Assembly: GCA_001013295.1 (NCBI GenBank)
Contig: LAZY01000026.1
Location: 1 to 37,688 of the forward strand
Direction: 5' to 3'
Length of the DNA stretch: 37,688 nt
From: Chryseobacterium indologenes
GTDB lineage: Bacteria; Bacteroidota; Bacteroidia; Flavobacteriales; Weeksellaceae
Below are positions 1 through 11,526 of the stretch, one piece after another. Under the pieces are notes generated by a model. That model was not told where the DNA came from. It saw only the letters and a list, made by a program, of their open reading frames with translations, and made no database searches. The translations under genes were made by a program, and so were the position numbers. Numbering within the stretch: the stretch's first letter is position 1; each line of letters opens with the position of its first letter.

Positions 1-111
1 AAGCCTTAATATGGAAACTCCAGATAAAGTGCATAAAAAATCCGAAGAAATAAAATATCTCTCCGGATTAAATATTGTTTAATTTATGTCAACCTATTTT
101 AGGACGACTCA
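1..111 (+). mobile_element. Right end of an IS3-type insertion sequence
   Basis: After the transposase stop, bases 87-111 read TGTCAACCTATTTTAGGA and end in GACTCA. On the other strand this begins TGAGTC, as expected for an IS3-family terminal inverted repeat with a TGA tip. The left end and any target-site duplication lie outside the window. The element would end 7 bases before the stop codon of the leucine-rich-repeat gene, so the insertion sits immediately 3' of that gene. Confidence 0.55.
2..82 (+). CDS. IS3-family transposase, C-terminal end only (cut by window edge)
   Basis: An open frame enters from the left edge and stops with TAA at 80-82. It encodes 26 residues beginning SLNMETPDKVHKKS. 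The SLNMETPDKVH segment matches the usual end of the IS3-family integrase-core transposase (OrfB), where a YNxxRPHxSL motif is followed by xTPxxVH. It is followed 4 bases later by a sequence that looks like a terminal inverted repeat. The catalytic DDE residues would lie outside the window, so activity cannot be judged. The family call rests on a short motif. Confidence 0.6.
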   Translation, partial: SLNMETPDKVHKKSEEIKYLSGLNIV

Positions 112-118
112 GTAAGAG

Positions 119-1417
119 TTAATTTTTTATCAATTTCACACTATGTTTGGGCTCATTTCCAGATTGGATCTGGAGAATATAAGTTCCTTTTTCCAGACTG
201 GAGACATTAATTTTTCCATTAAATAAAGCTTTACCCTTTTTAAGCAGTCTGCCTGATCCATCAAAAATCTCATATTTCAGGGTTTCGTTTTGTTTTTTAG
301 AATCTTGAATGGTGATGAAATCTTGTGCAGGATTAGGATAGATTTTAAAACTTTCCTTTTGCTGTATATCATTTACATTTAAAGTGGCTGTACATGTTCC
401 CCAGATCGCACCTGCTGGCTTTTTGAAGCGAAGCGGATCTGTCCAGTTAGCATTGCTGTAAACAGGGTTATCTACTTTGATGCAGGTAAGATTATTATTG
501 TTATCAACGATTAATCCATTGTAAGGATAATTGGGCTCATTGGGATCCATAAAAAGATTATTGTTTCCATTAGCGATATTAAAAGACGTTAATTGATTGT
601 CATTAGCAGATACAAAAGATAGCTTAATATTATTACTCAGGTTTAATTCTGTTATCAGATTATGAGAGCATTCAAGGACTTTCAGTTCCGGATTATTACT
701 TAGATTTAATGCTGTTAACTGGTTTTCAAAGCATATTAAACTTGATAAAGCCGGACTTGAGCTGACGTCTATCTGTGTAAGAGAATTGTGGAAACATTGA
801 AGCCCCGTCAAATAGAGTAGACCACTTACATTTAAAGTGGTAAGTTGGTTATATTGACAGTGCAGCATCATTAAATTCAAACAACTGCTGGCATCCAATT
901 CAGTAATATAATTATTTTGACAATTTAGATAGTCTAAAACAGCATTTTTACTAATATCCAATTGTGTAAGATGGTTGGAAGAACATACCAAATAGCTCAG
1001 ATTTAGATTATGAGTTATGTACAGTGTTGTAAGTTGGTTGTTAGAGCAGTCCAAAAAAGCTAAATTAGGATTGTTGTTTACGTTCAGGCCCGTTAATTGA
1101 TTATTGTTACAATATAAAGTTTCTAATGCCGTATTCTGGTTTGTATTTAAACTGCTCAGATGGTTATTTGAAACCCAAAGTTCTTTCATATTCACAAATG
1201 CTTCAATACCATTATAAATATTTTTATTCATAATATTTATTGCACCTGTAAAAGATTGCGCTTCCGTAGTTTGTATTTCTCCATCACCGTTGGTGTCAAT
1301 TACAGGACTATGGCTAAGTAAAGCATTTTTAAAATTCGGATCAGGAATGTTCACGTTTTGGGCCATGGCGGATGTTCCGGCTAATAAGCCGAAAAGTAAT
1401 AGTAAATTTTTCATCAT
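119..1417 (-). CDS. Leucine-rich-repeat protein with T9SS type A sorting domain
   Basis: The 432-residue protein starts with a signal peptide (MMKNLLLLFGLLAGTSAMAQ), so it crosses the inner membrane by Sec. Residues about 40-55 contain DTNGDGEIQTTEA, an EF-hand/dockerin-like calcium loop. From about 65 to 290 there are roughly ten repeats of about 21 residues with the pattern LxxLxCxxNQLTxLNVSxNP, typical of Bacteroidota leucine-rich repeats. The last 75 or so residues hold a type IX secretion sorting domain (FKIYPNPAQDF, ending SVKLIKN). The product is therefore probably exported by T9SS to the cell surface or medium; its ligand is unknown. Two adjacent ATGs (1417 and 1414) are possible starts. 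The reading frame is intact despite the IS end next to the stop. Confidence 0.85.
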   Translation of the reverse strand: MMKNLLLLFGLLAGTSAMAQNVNIPDPNFKNALLSHSPVIDTNGDGEIQTTEAQSFTGAINIMNKNIYNGIEAFVNMKELWVSNNHLSSLNTNQNTALETLYCNNNQLTGLNVNNNPNLAFLDCSNNQLTTLYITHNLNLSYLVCSSNHLTQLDISKNAVLDYLNCQNNYITELDASSCLNLMMLHCQYNQLTTLNVSGLLYLTGLQCFHNSLTQIDVSSSPALSSLICFENQLTALNLSNNPELKVLECSHNLITELNLSNNIKLSFVSANDNQLTSFNIANGNNNLFMDPNEPNYPYNGLIVDNNNNLTCIKVDNPVYSNANWTDPLRFKKPAGAIWGTCTATLNVNDIQQKESFKIYPNPAQDFITIQDSKKQNETLKYEIFDGSGRLLKKGKALFNGKINVSSLEKGTYILQIQSGNEPKHSVKLIKN

Positions 1418-3808
<2,391 letters not shown>

Positions 3809-3827
3809 ACGTTTTTAAAAATATAAT

Positions 3828-3861
3828 AAAAAAAGCTTCTAATTATTTAGAAGCTTTTTTT
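3828..3861 (+). terminator. Rho-independent terminator after gyrB
   Basis: A perfect 15-bp stem (AAAAAAAGCTTCTAA at 3828-3842 with its complement at 3847-3861), a four-base loop and a T-rich 3' arm form a terminator 20 bases after the gyrB stop. Confidence 0.9.
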
Positions 3862-3890
3862 ATATTTGGAGAAACCAAAAAAATAATACT

Positions 3891-4313
3891 ATGTTAACTC
3901 TTCTACAAACAGATTCTTATGAAAGTGCAAATGCCATTTCTGGTGCAGCTGCGGCGGGATTAGGAATCGGAACAATGTTTATGGGTCTTCTGATCTATAT
4001 TTTTTATGGTTACTGTATGTATAAAATCTTCCAAAAAGCAGGAAGAGAAGATGCATGGGCAGCCTTTATTCCAATTTATAATACGATCGTATTGTTGGAT
4101 ATTGTGAAAAAACCGATATGGTGGTTCATTTTATTCTGTATTCCTTTAGTCAATATTTTTGCATGCTGGGTAGTATATGATAGACTTGCAAAAGGATTCG
4201 GAAAAGAAACTCCGCTGTATACTATTCTTATCCTGCTCTTCGGATTTATTTTTATCCCGGTTCTTGGGCTGGGAAGTGATACCTTCGACGGTAAGAGAAT
4301 ACCTAATGATTAG
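3891..4313 (+). CDS. Small multi-pass membrane protein (DUF5684-like)
   Basis: The 140-residue protein has about three predicted membrane segments (residues about 22-42, 72-95 and 112-132). Between the first two lies KIFQKAGREDAWAAFIPIYNTIVLLDIVKKPIWW. The signature 'aGrxxWaafiPiYN' is the one I associate with DUF5684 and signal-peptidase-I-associated membrane proteins of Bacteroidota. No catalytic Ser/Lys pair of signal peptidase is apparent. Function is unknown. It lies between two terminators, so it is probably monocistronic. Confidence 0.8.
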   Translation: MLTLLQTDSYESANAISGAAAAGLGIGTMFMGLLIYIFYGYCMYKIFQKAGREDAWAAFIPIYNTIVLLDIVKKPIWWFILFCIPLVNIFACWVVYDRLAKGFGKETPLYTILILLFGFIFIPVLGLGSDTFDGKRIPND

Positions 4314-4327
4314 AAAATAAAAAAGAT

Positions 4328-4351
4328 AAAGACTTCAGCGATGAAGTCTTT
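4328..4351 (+). terminator. Terminator after the DUF5684-like gene
   Basis: The stem AAAGACTTC (4328-4336) pairs with GAAGTCTTT (4343-4351) around a six-base loop, followed by GTTTTT. It lies 14 bases after the stop codon. Confidence 0.85.
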
Positions 4352-4764
4352 GTTTTTAATATGCAATAAATTCGACACGTTGTTAGAATTAATTCTACGC
4401 TGTTTGAATTACAAGTGTGGTTAATTATATTAACTTTGAAACAGAAGATACCTGATCCTTATTCATGTAATGAAATGTTTTGATAAAATATTTCATATCA
4501 TCTTCCATTATTTTTGTTTTAAGCCTAAACAGGCAATTTTTAGGATAGTACTTTTTAAGTATTGAGAGGCTCCATGTTTTTTTGGGGTCTTTTCTTTTAT
4601 ATATTTTAACAGTTATTAAGATTTTCTTATGTTTGCATAATATTAATAACCATGATGAGAAATATGTATTTCCAGAAGCTGTTTCTTTCGCTTCAATTTA
4701 CCTGCAATCCCTTTTCCGGGGATATGACCTATCGAAAACTTAAAAACTGATAATAAAAAAACCG
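4352..4764. other. About 410-base spacer before the DUF3857 triplet
   Basis: No well supported gene was seen. The spacer carries a TATGTTTG box at 4628-4635, a plausible -7 promoter element for the downstream cluster although no clear TTG lies at -33. A 32-codon open frame follows at 4652-4750, beginning MMRNMYFQKLFLSLQF and ending 14 bases before the start at 4765. Nothing supports translation of that frame, so it is not annotated as a gene. Confidence 0.4.
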
Positions 4765-6690
4765 ATGAAAATCAATTCTAAACCTGCTGTAGTAGTGGGA
4801 TGTCTGGCTGTCAATATGTTTTTTGCACAGCAGCATCAATTTCTTTCTCCTCCGCCTTTTGATGAAGCAGATCTGAGAAAGACCAGTTCTTTAGTAGACA
4901 AAAATGCACCGGCTGAGATCCTTTATAACAGTGTGCGGTATAATATAATGAATGACGCCTCTGCAGAGAATGAATACTATTCAAAAATTAAGATATATGA
5001 TAAGAAGCGTGCAGAAGAATGGCTTAATGTAAACATTCCTGTTCAGACAGGAGAGTCTTTGGGGAAATTTGAAGTCAGGATATACAATCTTTCAAATAAC
5101 AAAGTGGAGAAACTCGTTATTGATAAGAAGGAGCAGCTGAAGGAAAATTTTACCAAAGGGGTAAGAATTTATAAACTTGCCTTACCAAGTGTTTCTGACG
5201 GATCAATCATAGAATATAGCTATAAAATAAGCTCCAAAAATTTAATTAACCCTAATTATTTTCTGGAGTATAATATCCCTGTAGTCTACCAGGAATATAA
5301 TTTAGAATATCCTGATGAAGCGATTACTTATGCTTTTAATACGACGGGAAAGATTATTAAGCCAAAATATCAGTTGTCTACCACAGAAAGTCATCTGGGA
5401 GCTTTATACAATGTATTCAGATTTGGATATGAAAATATAAAACCCATCCAGAAAGAAAAGTATGTGAAAGATTTAGATCGGTTCAGGGGGAAAATAAAAC
5501 CTGAGCTTAGAAGATATTCCAACCAATATTTTGCTTACAATAATTTTAAAGACTGGAACAAAGTAGCAGAAACACTGGATAACTATGATGAGTTTGGAGG
5601 TTTTTTAAAAAGTAATGTAAAAGATATTCTTCCTCAGAATATTAAAACCTATTTTGACCCCTTAGAAAGAGCCAACAAAATTTTCAATTTTGTAAAAGAA
5701 AACTATAAGTGGAACAGAAGTTATGGAATAATAGCTTCCCAAAGCTTAAAACAACTTTTAAAAACGAAGGCTGGAAATAGTGCTGATATTAATCTTCTTT
5801 TGACAATGCTTTTGCGGGATGCAGGAATTGAGGCCAATCCTTTGTTGATTTCTACAATAGATAATGGGATTTTAAACATCACTTTACCTAATATCAATAC
5901 CCTGAATTTTTTGTTTACCTCTGCAAAAATCAATAATCAGATTTATTTTTATGATGCAACATCTTTTAATTCTAAAGCAAACCTACTTCCGGAAAGAAAC
6001 TGGAATGATTTCGGAATTCTGATTGAAGGTAAGAAAGGAGCGTCCTTTTCATTTTCCAACCTTACAATGAGTAAAAAAGAACTCAGCATCAAAGCACGTT
6101 TAGATCTGGAAAACCCTTCGGTAAAAGGAACTTTTGTACAAAAAGACAATGGAATGTATGCCATAGAATCCTATGAAGATTTTGACATGAATAAAGAAAA
6201 GTATAAGGAATCGTTTTTAGCACTCTACAATATAGAAGGTAAAAACGTGGAATCAAAACTTCTTCCTGATGGTGATTTTGAAACTCAGGTGGCTTTTGCC
6301 AATACCAATCTTATGGATGTTATAGGAAATAAAGTGATCATCAATCCTATGATGTTCCTTAACGCTGAAAAAGAATCATTTGACCAAACCGAAGAAAGGA
6401 TGCATCAGATTGATTTTACATCAGCTTTCACCAAAGAAAAAAGAGTAGAATTGGAAATTCCTGATCATTATAAAGTCCTGAGCCTTCCAAAAGATAAAAA
6501 GATTGCTACAGATGATGGTGAGATTTCTTTTAACTATAAAGTTGAGACACTTGGCAATACATTGATTATTACCTCAAAAATAAAGGTGGCCAGTCAAAAT
6601 TACCCTAAAGGATATTATCCTTTTTTTAAACAGATATGGAAGACCATTTCGGAAACAGAAAATCAGGTGATCAGCCTGGAGAAAAACTAA
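4765..6690 (+). CDS. Exported DUF3857/transglutaminase-like protein, likely pseudoenzyme
   Basis: The 641-residue protein has an N-terminal signal sequence (residues about 1-21, ending FFAQQ). A DUF3857-like beta-rich domain covers roughly 40-240 and a transglutaminase-like core roughly 290-410. In the core, the loop that holds the catalytic Cys in active relatives (GDC) reads AGNSADIN, with Ser339 at the Cys position. The His position reads NINTLNF, with no His. The third motif YFYDATS keeps its Asp. I infer a non-catalytic transglutaminase fold, perhaps binding rather than cleaving. It is closely related to the third gene of the cluster (shared openings FLSPPPFDEADL and FLNPPKFNDADL; both end NQVISL). 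It begins the likely operon 4765-10560. Substrate and role are unknown. Confidence 0.8.
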   Translation: MKINSKPAVVVGCLAVNMFFAQQHQFLSPPPFDEADLRKTSSLVDKNAPAEILYNSVRYNIMNDASAENEYYSKIKIYDKKRAEEWLNVNIPVQTGESLGKFEVRIYNLSNNKVEKLVIDKKEQLKENFTKGVRIYKLALPSVSDGSIIEYSYKISSKNLINPNYFLEYNIPVVYQEYNLEYPDEAITYAFNTTGKIIKPKYQLSTTESHLGALYNVFRFGYENIKPIQKEKYVKDLDRFRGKIKPELRRYSNQYFAYNNFKDWNKVAETLDNYDEFGGFLKSNVKDILPQNIKTYFDPLERANKIFNFVKENYKWNRSYGIIASQSLKQLLKTKAGNSADINLLLTMLLRDAGIEANPLLISTIDNGILNITLPNINTLNFLFTSAKINNQIYFYDATSFNSKANLLPERNWNDFGILIEGKKGASFSFSNLTMSKKELSIKARLDLENPSVKGTFVQKDNGMYAIESYEDFDMNKEKYKESFLALYNIEGKNVESKLLPDGDFETQVAFANTNLMDVIGNKVIINPMMFLNAEKESFDQTEERMHQIDFTSAFTKEKRVELEIPDHYKVLSLPKDKKIATDDGEISFNYKVETLGNTLIITSKIKVASQNYPKGYYPFFKQIWKTISETENQVISLEKN

Positions 6691-6733
6691 TGTTCCGGTT
6701 TTTAATAATTTATTTCGTGAAAAACTAACAGTA

Positions 6734-8626
6734 ATGATGAAAATTTTGACGTTAGGGGCTCTGTCTGCAGCCTCAATATACTTTGCACAAAGCTATCCGG
6801 CTACTGCAATTCCTGACAATTTAAAGAAAAATGCGGATGTTGTTATCAGAAAAAACCTGAAAACAGCACAGATCAATAAGATCGATGAAATCACATATCA
6901 GTACAACAAAGTAACTACTGTTATGAATAAAGAAGGCGACTCCAAAGCGGCCATCTACATTCCTTATGAGAAAGGAGACAATATTTCAGGGGTGAAAGTG
7001 ACGATCTATGATGAAGCCGGGAAAAAAGTAAAGAGCTTTTCAAAATCTGACTTTCAGGATTTTGCAAATAATTCTTCCGGGGTATTTTATTCGGATAGCA
7101 GAGTTCTGGTATTGCCTTATACTTCTGCCTATTATCCTTATACAGTAGATTTTTCCTATGAGATTACTGATCAGAATACGGTTTTTATCCCAAGCTTTGC
7201 TCCTTTTTCTTCTACCAATACTTCGTTGGAAGAAGCTCAGTTTAAAATAATAAACAAATCAGGAATTGAGCTGAGAACAAAAAACTATCCATCAAAATAT
7301 AACTATGCATCAGCTGTAGAAAGTGGAAGTGGGATTGAAAAAACATATACCTACAAAAATGTTCCCGCTATTGAAAATGCTCTGTTGCTGCCGGATCCGG
7401 TAAAAATATTACCTAAAGTGAGCTTTTCTCTGGCACAGTTTAATCTGGCCGGAAGAAAAGGAACTCTGACGGATTGGAAAGACTTCGGAACCTGGTGTTA
7501 TACGAACTTGGTAGAACCTGTTGCTGTTTCATCTCCTGGCATTAAAGCGGAAGTTGCTGCATTAAAATTGGAAGGATCAACAGAAGACAAAGTGAAAAAG
7601 CTTTATCAGCATATGCAGTCGAAGACCCGCTACATATTTGTTGCATTAGGAATCGGAGGGTGGCTTCCCATGCAGCCGGATGAAGTTCATAAAAAAGGCT
7701 ATGGTGACTGCAAAGGACTTACTAACTATATGAAAGCGCTTTTGAATGAGGCAGGTATTCCTTCTACGTATTGTATTATCAACGCGAGTAGTTCACCGAT
7801 TTCTTTCGATCCCGATTTTCCTTCAATGGGTGGAAATCATGCCATTCTGATGGTGCCTACAGAAAAAGGGAATATATGGCTTGAAAATACTTCCCAGCAG
7901 ATAGCTTTCAATCACTTAGGGTATAGTACAGCCGATAGAAATGTGCTTGCCATGACTCCGAAAGGAATAGAACTCATCAATACCCCAGTCTACAAAGCTG
8001 AACAGAACAGAGAAAAACAAATCTTAAAGATCAGTCTCAACGAAGATAACAGCATTACAGGAGTAGGTAATTTTTCTTATACAGGAAGTCAGTATGATAG
8101 TAATTTAGGCTTGGTAAACCTTGATCCCAAAGAAAAAAATGATGCCCTGAAAAGAAGATTCAGTATTTTGAATTTCGAAAAAGTTGAGATGAAAAATTTC
8201 AATAATGATCGAGATAAAGCGGTTATTACTTATGATATAGATTTTAAAACCAATGATTTTTCTAAAAAAGCAGGAAGCAGCCTTTTGTTCAGAGCAGTTC
8301 CTATTTTTGAAAGTCAGGTGTATAAAACAGACGAGAGCCGTGAACTCCCTTTTGAGATCTGGCAGTCTTTTGAAGATGATTATGATATAGTTTTTACCCT
8401 TCCTAAAGGCTATAAGATTGATGAAATTCCTGCAGATTCAAATATCAGTTCAGAATTCGGGTCTTATAAAATAAGTTTTGTAAAAGACAACGATCAGGTG
8501 AAAGTGTTCCGAAAAATACAGCTCAATAAAGGGATCTATCCGAAAGAAAAATACAATGACTATATAAGTTTCAGAAAAAAGATCTTGAATATGGACAATT
8601 CAAAAGTTTTAATTACTAAAATATAA
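6734..8626 (+). CDS. Exported DUF3857 and transglutaminase-domain protein with Cys-His retained
   Basis: The 630-residue protein has a signal peptide (MMKILTLGALSAASIYFAQS). A DUF3857 domain covers about 50-220 and a transglutaminase-like core about 275-390. The core shows KGYGDCKGLTNYM with Cys326, MGGNHAIL with His369, and IWLENTSQ with Glu384 where classical transglutaminases carry Asp. A Cys-His pair is therefore present, and a protease, transglutaminase or peptide-modifying activity is possible. It sits 43 bases after the first paralogue and 2 bases before the third, so all three are likely co-transcribed. Proteins of this family are common in Bacteroidota periplasms; the biochemical role is not known to me. 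The two adjacent starts (6734 and 6737) are equivalent. Confidence 0.82.
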   Translation: MMKILTLGALSAASIYFAQSYPATAIPDNLKKNADVVIRKNLKTAQINKIDEITYQYNKVTTVMNKEGDSKAAIYIPYEKGDNISGVKVTIYDEAGKKVKSFSKSDFQDFANNSSGVFYSDSRVLVLPYTSAYYPYTVDFSYEITDQNTVFIPSFAPFSSTNTSLEEAQFKIINKSGIELRTKNYPSKYNYASAVESGSGIEKTYTYKNVPAIENALLLPDPVKILPKVSFSLAQFNLAGRKGTLTDWKDFGTWCYTNLVEPVAVSSPGIKAEVAALKLEGSTEDKVKKLYQHMQSKTRYIFVALGIGGWLPMQPDEVHKKGYGDCKGLTNYMKALLNEAGIPSTYCIINASSSPISFDPDFPSMGGNHAILMVPTEKGNIWLENTSQQIAFNHLGYSTADRNVLAMTPKGIELINTPVYKAEQNREKQILKISLNEDNSITGVGNFSYTGSQYDSNLGLVNLDPKEKNDALKRRFSILNFEKVEMKNFNNDRDKAVITYDIDFKTNDFSKKAGSSLLFRAVPIFESQVYKTDESRELPFEIWQSFEDDYDIVFTLPKGYKIDEIPADSNISSEFGSYKISFVKDNDQVKVFRKIQLNKGIYPKEKYNDYISFRKKILNMDNSKVLITKI

Positions 8627-8628
8627 AG

Positions 8629-10560
8629 ATGAAAAAAATAATCGTATTGGTTCTTTGTTCGGCCAATACCATCCTAATCAGTGCACAGAAATACCAGTTT
8701 CTGAACCCTCCAAAATTTAATGATGCAGACCTGTCTAAAACAAAATCATTATTAGACGAAAATGCGTCCGCTGAAATTTTGTACAAGTCCGTACACTTTA
8801 TGGTGGATACTTCTAATGGAACCCTGAGTAAAAAATACTTCTACCGGGTAAAAATCTATGATAAAGATAAGGCGGAAGACTGGCTGAACCTTGAAATACC
8901 TCTTTATAGTTTCAATTCCAACAGAGAATCGCTGGGTAAATTTAAAGCTTTTACTTACAATCTGGAGAACGGAAACGTGGTACCTGTGAAAGTAGAAAAG
9001 AGTTCCCAGTATAAAAGTAAAGAAAGCAAATACGTTACTATTACCAAATTTGCCTTTCCCAATGTGAAAAACGGATCAGTACTGGAATATCAGTATGAAG
9101 TAAATTCCCCTTTTCTATATGTCATTCCTGAGATATTGATAGAGACGGATACCCCTTCACTGAATACAGAATACGTCCTGGATGCGCCGCTCAATATCGC
9201 CTATAATATCAATTATACAGGAGATGTACCTCCTAAATACAGAGAGATTGAAGATCGGAACCTGTACGGCAGTCAGTATAAGACTTATAGATTCGCATAT
9301 GAAAATCTGAAAGGTTTTAAAACCGAAAAGTTGGTAAGAAATGATAAGAACTTCCGGACAAAGATAAGTGCAGAACTGCATTCTACCAATTTCGGAGAGC
9401 TGAAGCTGTATTCCTCTTCCTGGGATCAGATCAGCAAAAGGCTTTACCAGAATGAAGACTTTGGAGAAGAGCTGAAAAGATCAAAACTGGCTAAAGACAA
9501 TATGCCGGCAGCAGTTTCGGGGTTGAAAACCGATGCTGAAAAAGCCGATGCTATTTTTGCATACGTTCAGAAAACATTTACCTGGAACAAAGACAGGGGG
9601 ATCTATACCGAGGAGGGGATTAAGAAAATGCTGGAAACGAAAGTAGGAAATGCTGCTGAAATTAATCTTTTTCTGGTCATGATGTTGCGTGAAGCTGGCA
9701 TTAAGGCAGATCCACTTATTATCTCCACAGTAAACAACGGTTTGATTAATCTCGTGTCCCCTAATGTTACCAATATGAATTTTGTACTGGCAGCCTTAGA
9801 AATGGAAGGGAAACTTCATATTTATGATGCTACCTCCAAGCAGTCTTCTCTGGATGAAATTCCTATACAAAACTGGAATCAGTATGGGCTTTTAGTAACC
9901 AAAACAAAGGGTCAGTTGATTCAGATGACGAATACAAAAACCAGCAATACTTACCTTACCGCTGAAGCCAAGATTAATGGAGACAGTAGTATTTCCGGAA
10001 CTTATTCAGACCGTGATACCGGTGCTTTTGCAATGTTGGCAAAAGATAAGTATGACGAAAATGCTGAAAAATACAAGAAAGCCTATAAAGACAATTATGC
10101 CGTAGATTTTACAGGAGTTGAATCAAAAATCCTGGAAAATGGTGAATTTGAAAGTACAATGAAATTCTCCTCAACGAGCCTGATCGATAGGGTAGGTAAG
10201 AAAATGATCATCAACCCGATGTTGTTTTTATGGAAGAATGCCAATGAATTTGATCAGACGGAAGCCAGGAAATATACCATCGATTTTGGAGCACCTATTA
10301 CAAGAGTCAAAAAAGTAATCCTTGAAATTCCGGAAGGCTATACCATAGAAGAGCTGCCGAAAGAAAAAAAGATCGTAACCGAAGATAAGGAGATCGAATA
10401 CAGCTATTTCGTTAAACAAAAAGGAAACAAACTGGAGATTACTTCCACTACAAAAGTGGCAAGCGCAGACTATCCGAAAGAATATTATGTGGCATTCAAA
10501 CAAATATGGGGCGTTGCTTCAAAGTTTGAAAATCAGGTGATCAGTCTGATTCAAAAATAA
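8629..10560 (+). CDS. Exported DUF3857/transglutaminase-like protein, second likely pseudoenzyme
   Basis: This 643-residue paralogue of the first gene in the cluster starts 2 bases after the middle gene's stop (TAAAGATG), consistent with translational coupling. The signal peptide is residues about 1-19 (ending ISAQ). DUF3857 covers about 40-240 and a transglutaminase-like core about 295-415. The Cys loop reads VGNAAEIN, with Ala342 at the Cys position; the His is missing (TNMNFVL) and YDATS retains Asp. Two separate paralogues lacking the same catalytic residues suggests a conserved non-enzymatic role rather than recent decay. The frame is full length and undamaged. A terminator follows. Confidence 0.8.
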   Translation: MKKIIVLVLCSANTILISAQKYQFLNPPKFNDADLSKTKSLLDENASAEILYKSVHFMVDTSNGTLSKKYFYRVKIYDKDKAEDWLNLEIPLYSFNSNRESLGKFKAFTYNLENGNVVPVKVEKSSQYKSKESKYVTITKFAFPNVKNGSVLEYQYEVNSPFLYVIPEILIETDTPSLNTEYVLDAPLNIAYNINYTGDVPPKYREIEDRNLYGSQYKTYRFAYENLKGFKTEKLVRNDKNFRTKISAELHSTNFGELKLYSSSWDQISKRLYQNEDFGEELKRSKLAKDNMPAAVSGLKTDAEKADAIFAYVQKTFTWNKDRGIYTEEGIKKMLETKVGNAAEINLFLVMMLREAGIKADPLIISTVNNGLINLVSPNVTNMNFVLAALEMEGKLHIYDATSKQSSLDEIPIQNWNQYGLLVTKTKGQLIQMTNTKTSNTYLTAEAKINGDSSISGTYSDRDTGAFAMLAKDKYDENAEKYKKAYKDNYAVDFTGVESKILENGEFESTMKFSSTSLIDRVGKKMIINPMLFLWKNANEFDQTEARKYTIDFGAPITRVKKVILEIPEGYTIEELPKEKKIVTEDKEIEYSYFVKQKGNKLEITSTTKVASADYPKEYYVAFKQIWGVASKFENQVISLIQK

Positions 10561-10602
10561 TCCTTGAACAGGGACAACTGAATATTTTTTATAAAAAAAA
10601 TC

Positions 10603-10629
10603 AAAACCATTCATCTTTTGAATGGTTTT
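10603..10629 (+). terminator. Terminator closing the DUF3857 cluster
   Basis: The stem AAAACCATTCA (10603-10613) pairs with TGAATGGTTTT (10619-10629), followed by a T run. It lies 42 bases after the third paralogue. Confidence 0.88.
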
Positions 10630-10655
10630 TGTATTAGTATCGAAAAATTAGAATT

Positions 10656-11483
10656 ATGAAAAATACGATTGCTGTTTTGGCATTGTCATCATTTTTAGCT
10701 TTTACGGCCTGTAAAAAGGGAGAAACAAAAGAAGCGACGACAGAAAAAACAGAAAATAAACCTTCAGAAGAATTGGTGGTAGATTCGGTAAAAGTAAGTG
10801 ATTCCACTAAAATTACTGATTCTTTAAAAGTTACTTATACCTCCAAGTTGTTGGTTTTTCCTTCTTTAAAAGATAAAAAGTTGCTGGATAGCATTTACTT
10901 TCAGAACAATAAAATCAAAGACTTCTCTAAGGCTGGGCTTCAGGCTTTTCTGGACAAGGAAAAAAATGATTATTTCACCTCTGTAAAAAAAGATAATAAA
11001 GATTGGCTTTCTGATGTTACCTATTCTCAGGAGTGGTATTCTAGTTCTCATATGAATTTAATATCCAATGCCAATGGGTATATGCATATTCAGTATACAG
11101 GAAGCGGCTATGAAGGCGGAGCTCACGATAATTATGGATTTTCAGAAAGAGTATTTGATCTTAAAAACAGCAAAAGACTTGAGTTGAAAGATATTACCTC
11201 AATGCCTAAAAACAAGATTGAGGCTATTCTGATGAAGAATATCAATAAGATCAACAGCGGAACAATGGATGGGGACGGAGAAGTGAAGAATTCCGAAATG
11301 CTTTTGGTAGAGAAGATTCCTGCTTCAGATAATTTCTACTTTGATGATAAAAACCTGTATTTCCATTATAGTCCTTACGAAATTGCAGCTTTTGCAGCAG
11401 GAGATATTACCATTCCGGTTTCCTGGGAGGAATTAAAAGGGACTTTAAATGCAGAATTTAAAGAAAGAATGAAAATTAAGTAA
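10656..11483 (+). CDS. Lipoprotein with DUF3298 (RsiV-like C-terminal) domain
   Basis: The 275-residue product has a lipoprotein signal with lipobox LAFTAC and Cys19 as the lipidated residue, so it is membrane anchored. A low-complexity Thr/Glu/Ser/Lys linker (about 22-60) leads into a domain with YMHIQYTGSGYEGGAHDNYG and a following FDLKNSKRLELKDI. This 'YxGGAH ... fdl..gk.l.l.di' pattern is that of the DUF3298 domain found in RsiV-type proteins. RsiV itself binds lysozyme and restrains a sigma factor, but there is no sigma-factor-binding segment or sigma gene here, so that role should not be transferred. It is flanked by terminators and appears monocistronic. Confidence 0.8.
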   Translation: MKNTIAVLALSSFLAFTACKKGETKEATTEKTENKPSEELVVDSVKVSDSTKITDSLKVTYTSKLLVFPSLKDKKLLDSIYFQNNKIKDFSKAGLQAFLDKEKNDYFTSVKKDNKDWLSDVTYSQEWYSSSHMNLISNANGYMHIQYTGSGYEGGAHDNYGFSERVFDLKNSKRLELKDITSMPKNKIEAILMKNINKINSGTMDGDGEVKNSEMLLVEKIPASDNFYFDDKNLYFHYSPYEIAAFAAGDITIPVSWEELKGTLNAEFKERMKIK

Positions 11484-11488
11484 ATTAA

Positions 11489-11516
11489 TGCTTCCAGTTC
11501 AGGAAGCATTTTTTAT
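11489..11516 (+). terminator. Terminator between the DUF3298 lipoprotein and the lipid kinase
   Basis: The stem ATGCTTCC pairs with GGAAGCAT around AGTTCA and is followed by a T run. It overlaps an in-frame ATG at 11488, which argues that the kinase gene starts downstream at 11527. Confidence 0.85.
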
Positions 11517-11526
11517 TTTTGCGGTG

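Noticed and set aside
4652..4750. 32-codon open frame (MMRNMYFQKLF...) ending just before the DUF3857 cluster
   Set aside because: No Shine-Dalgarno sequence, no recognised family and no comparison to show coding constraint; kept only as a spacer remark.
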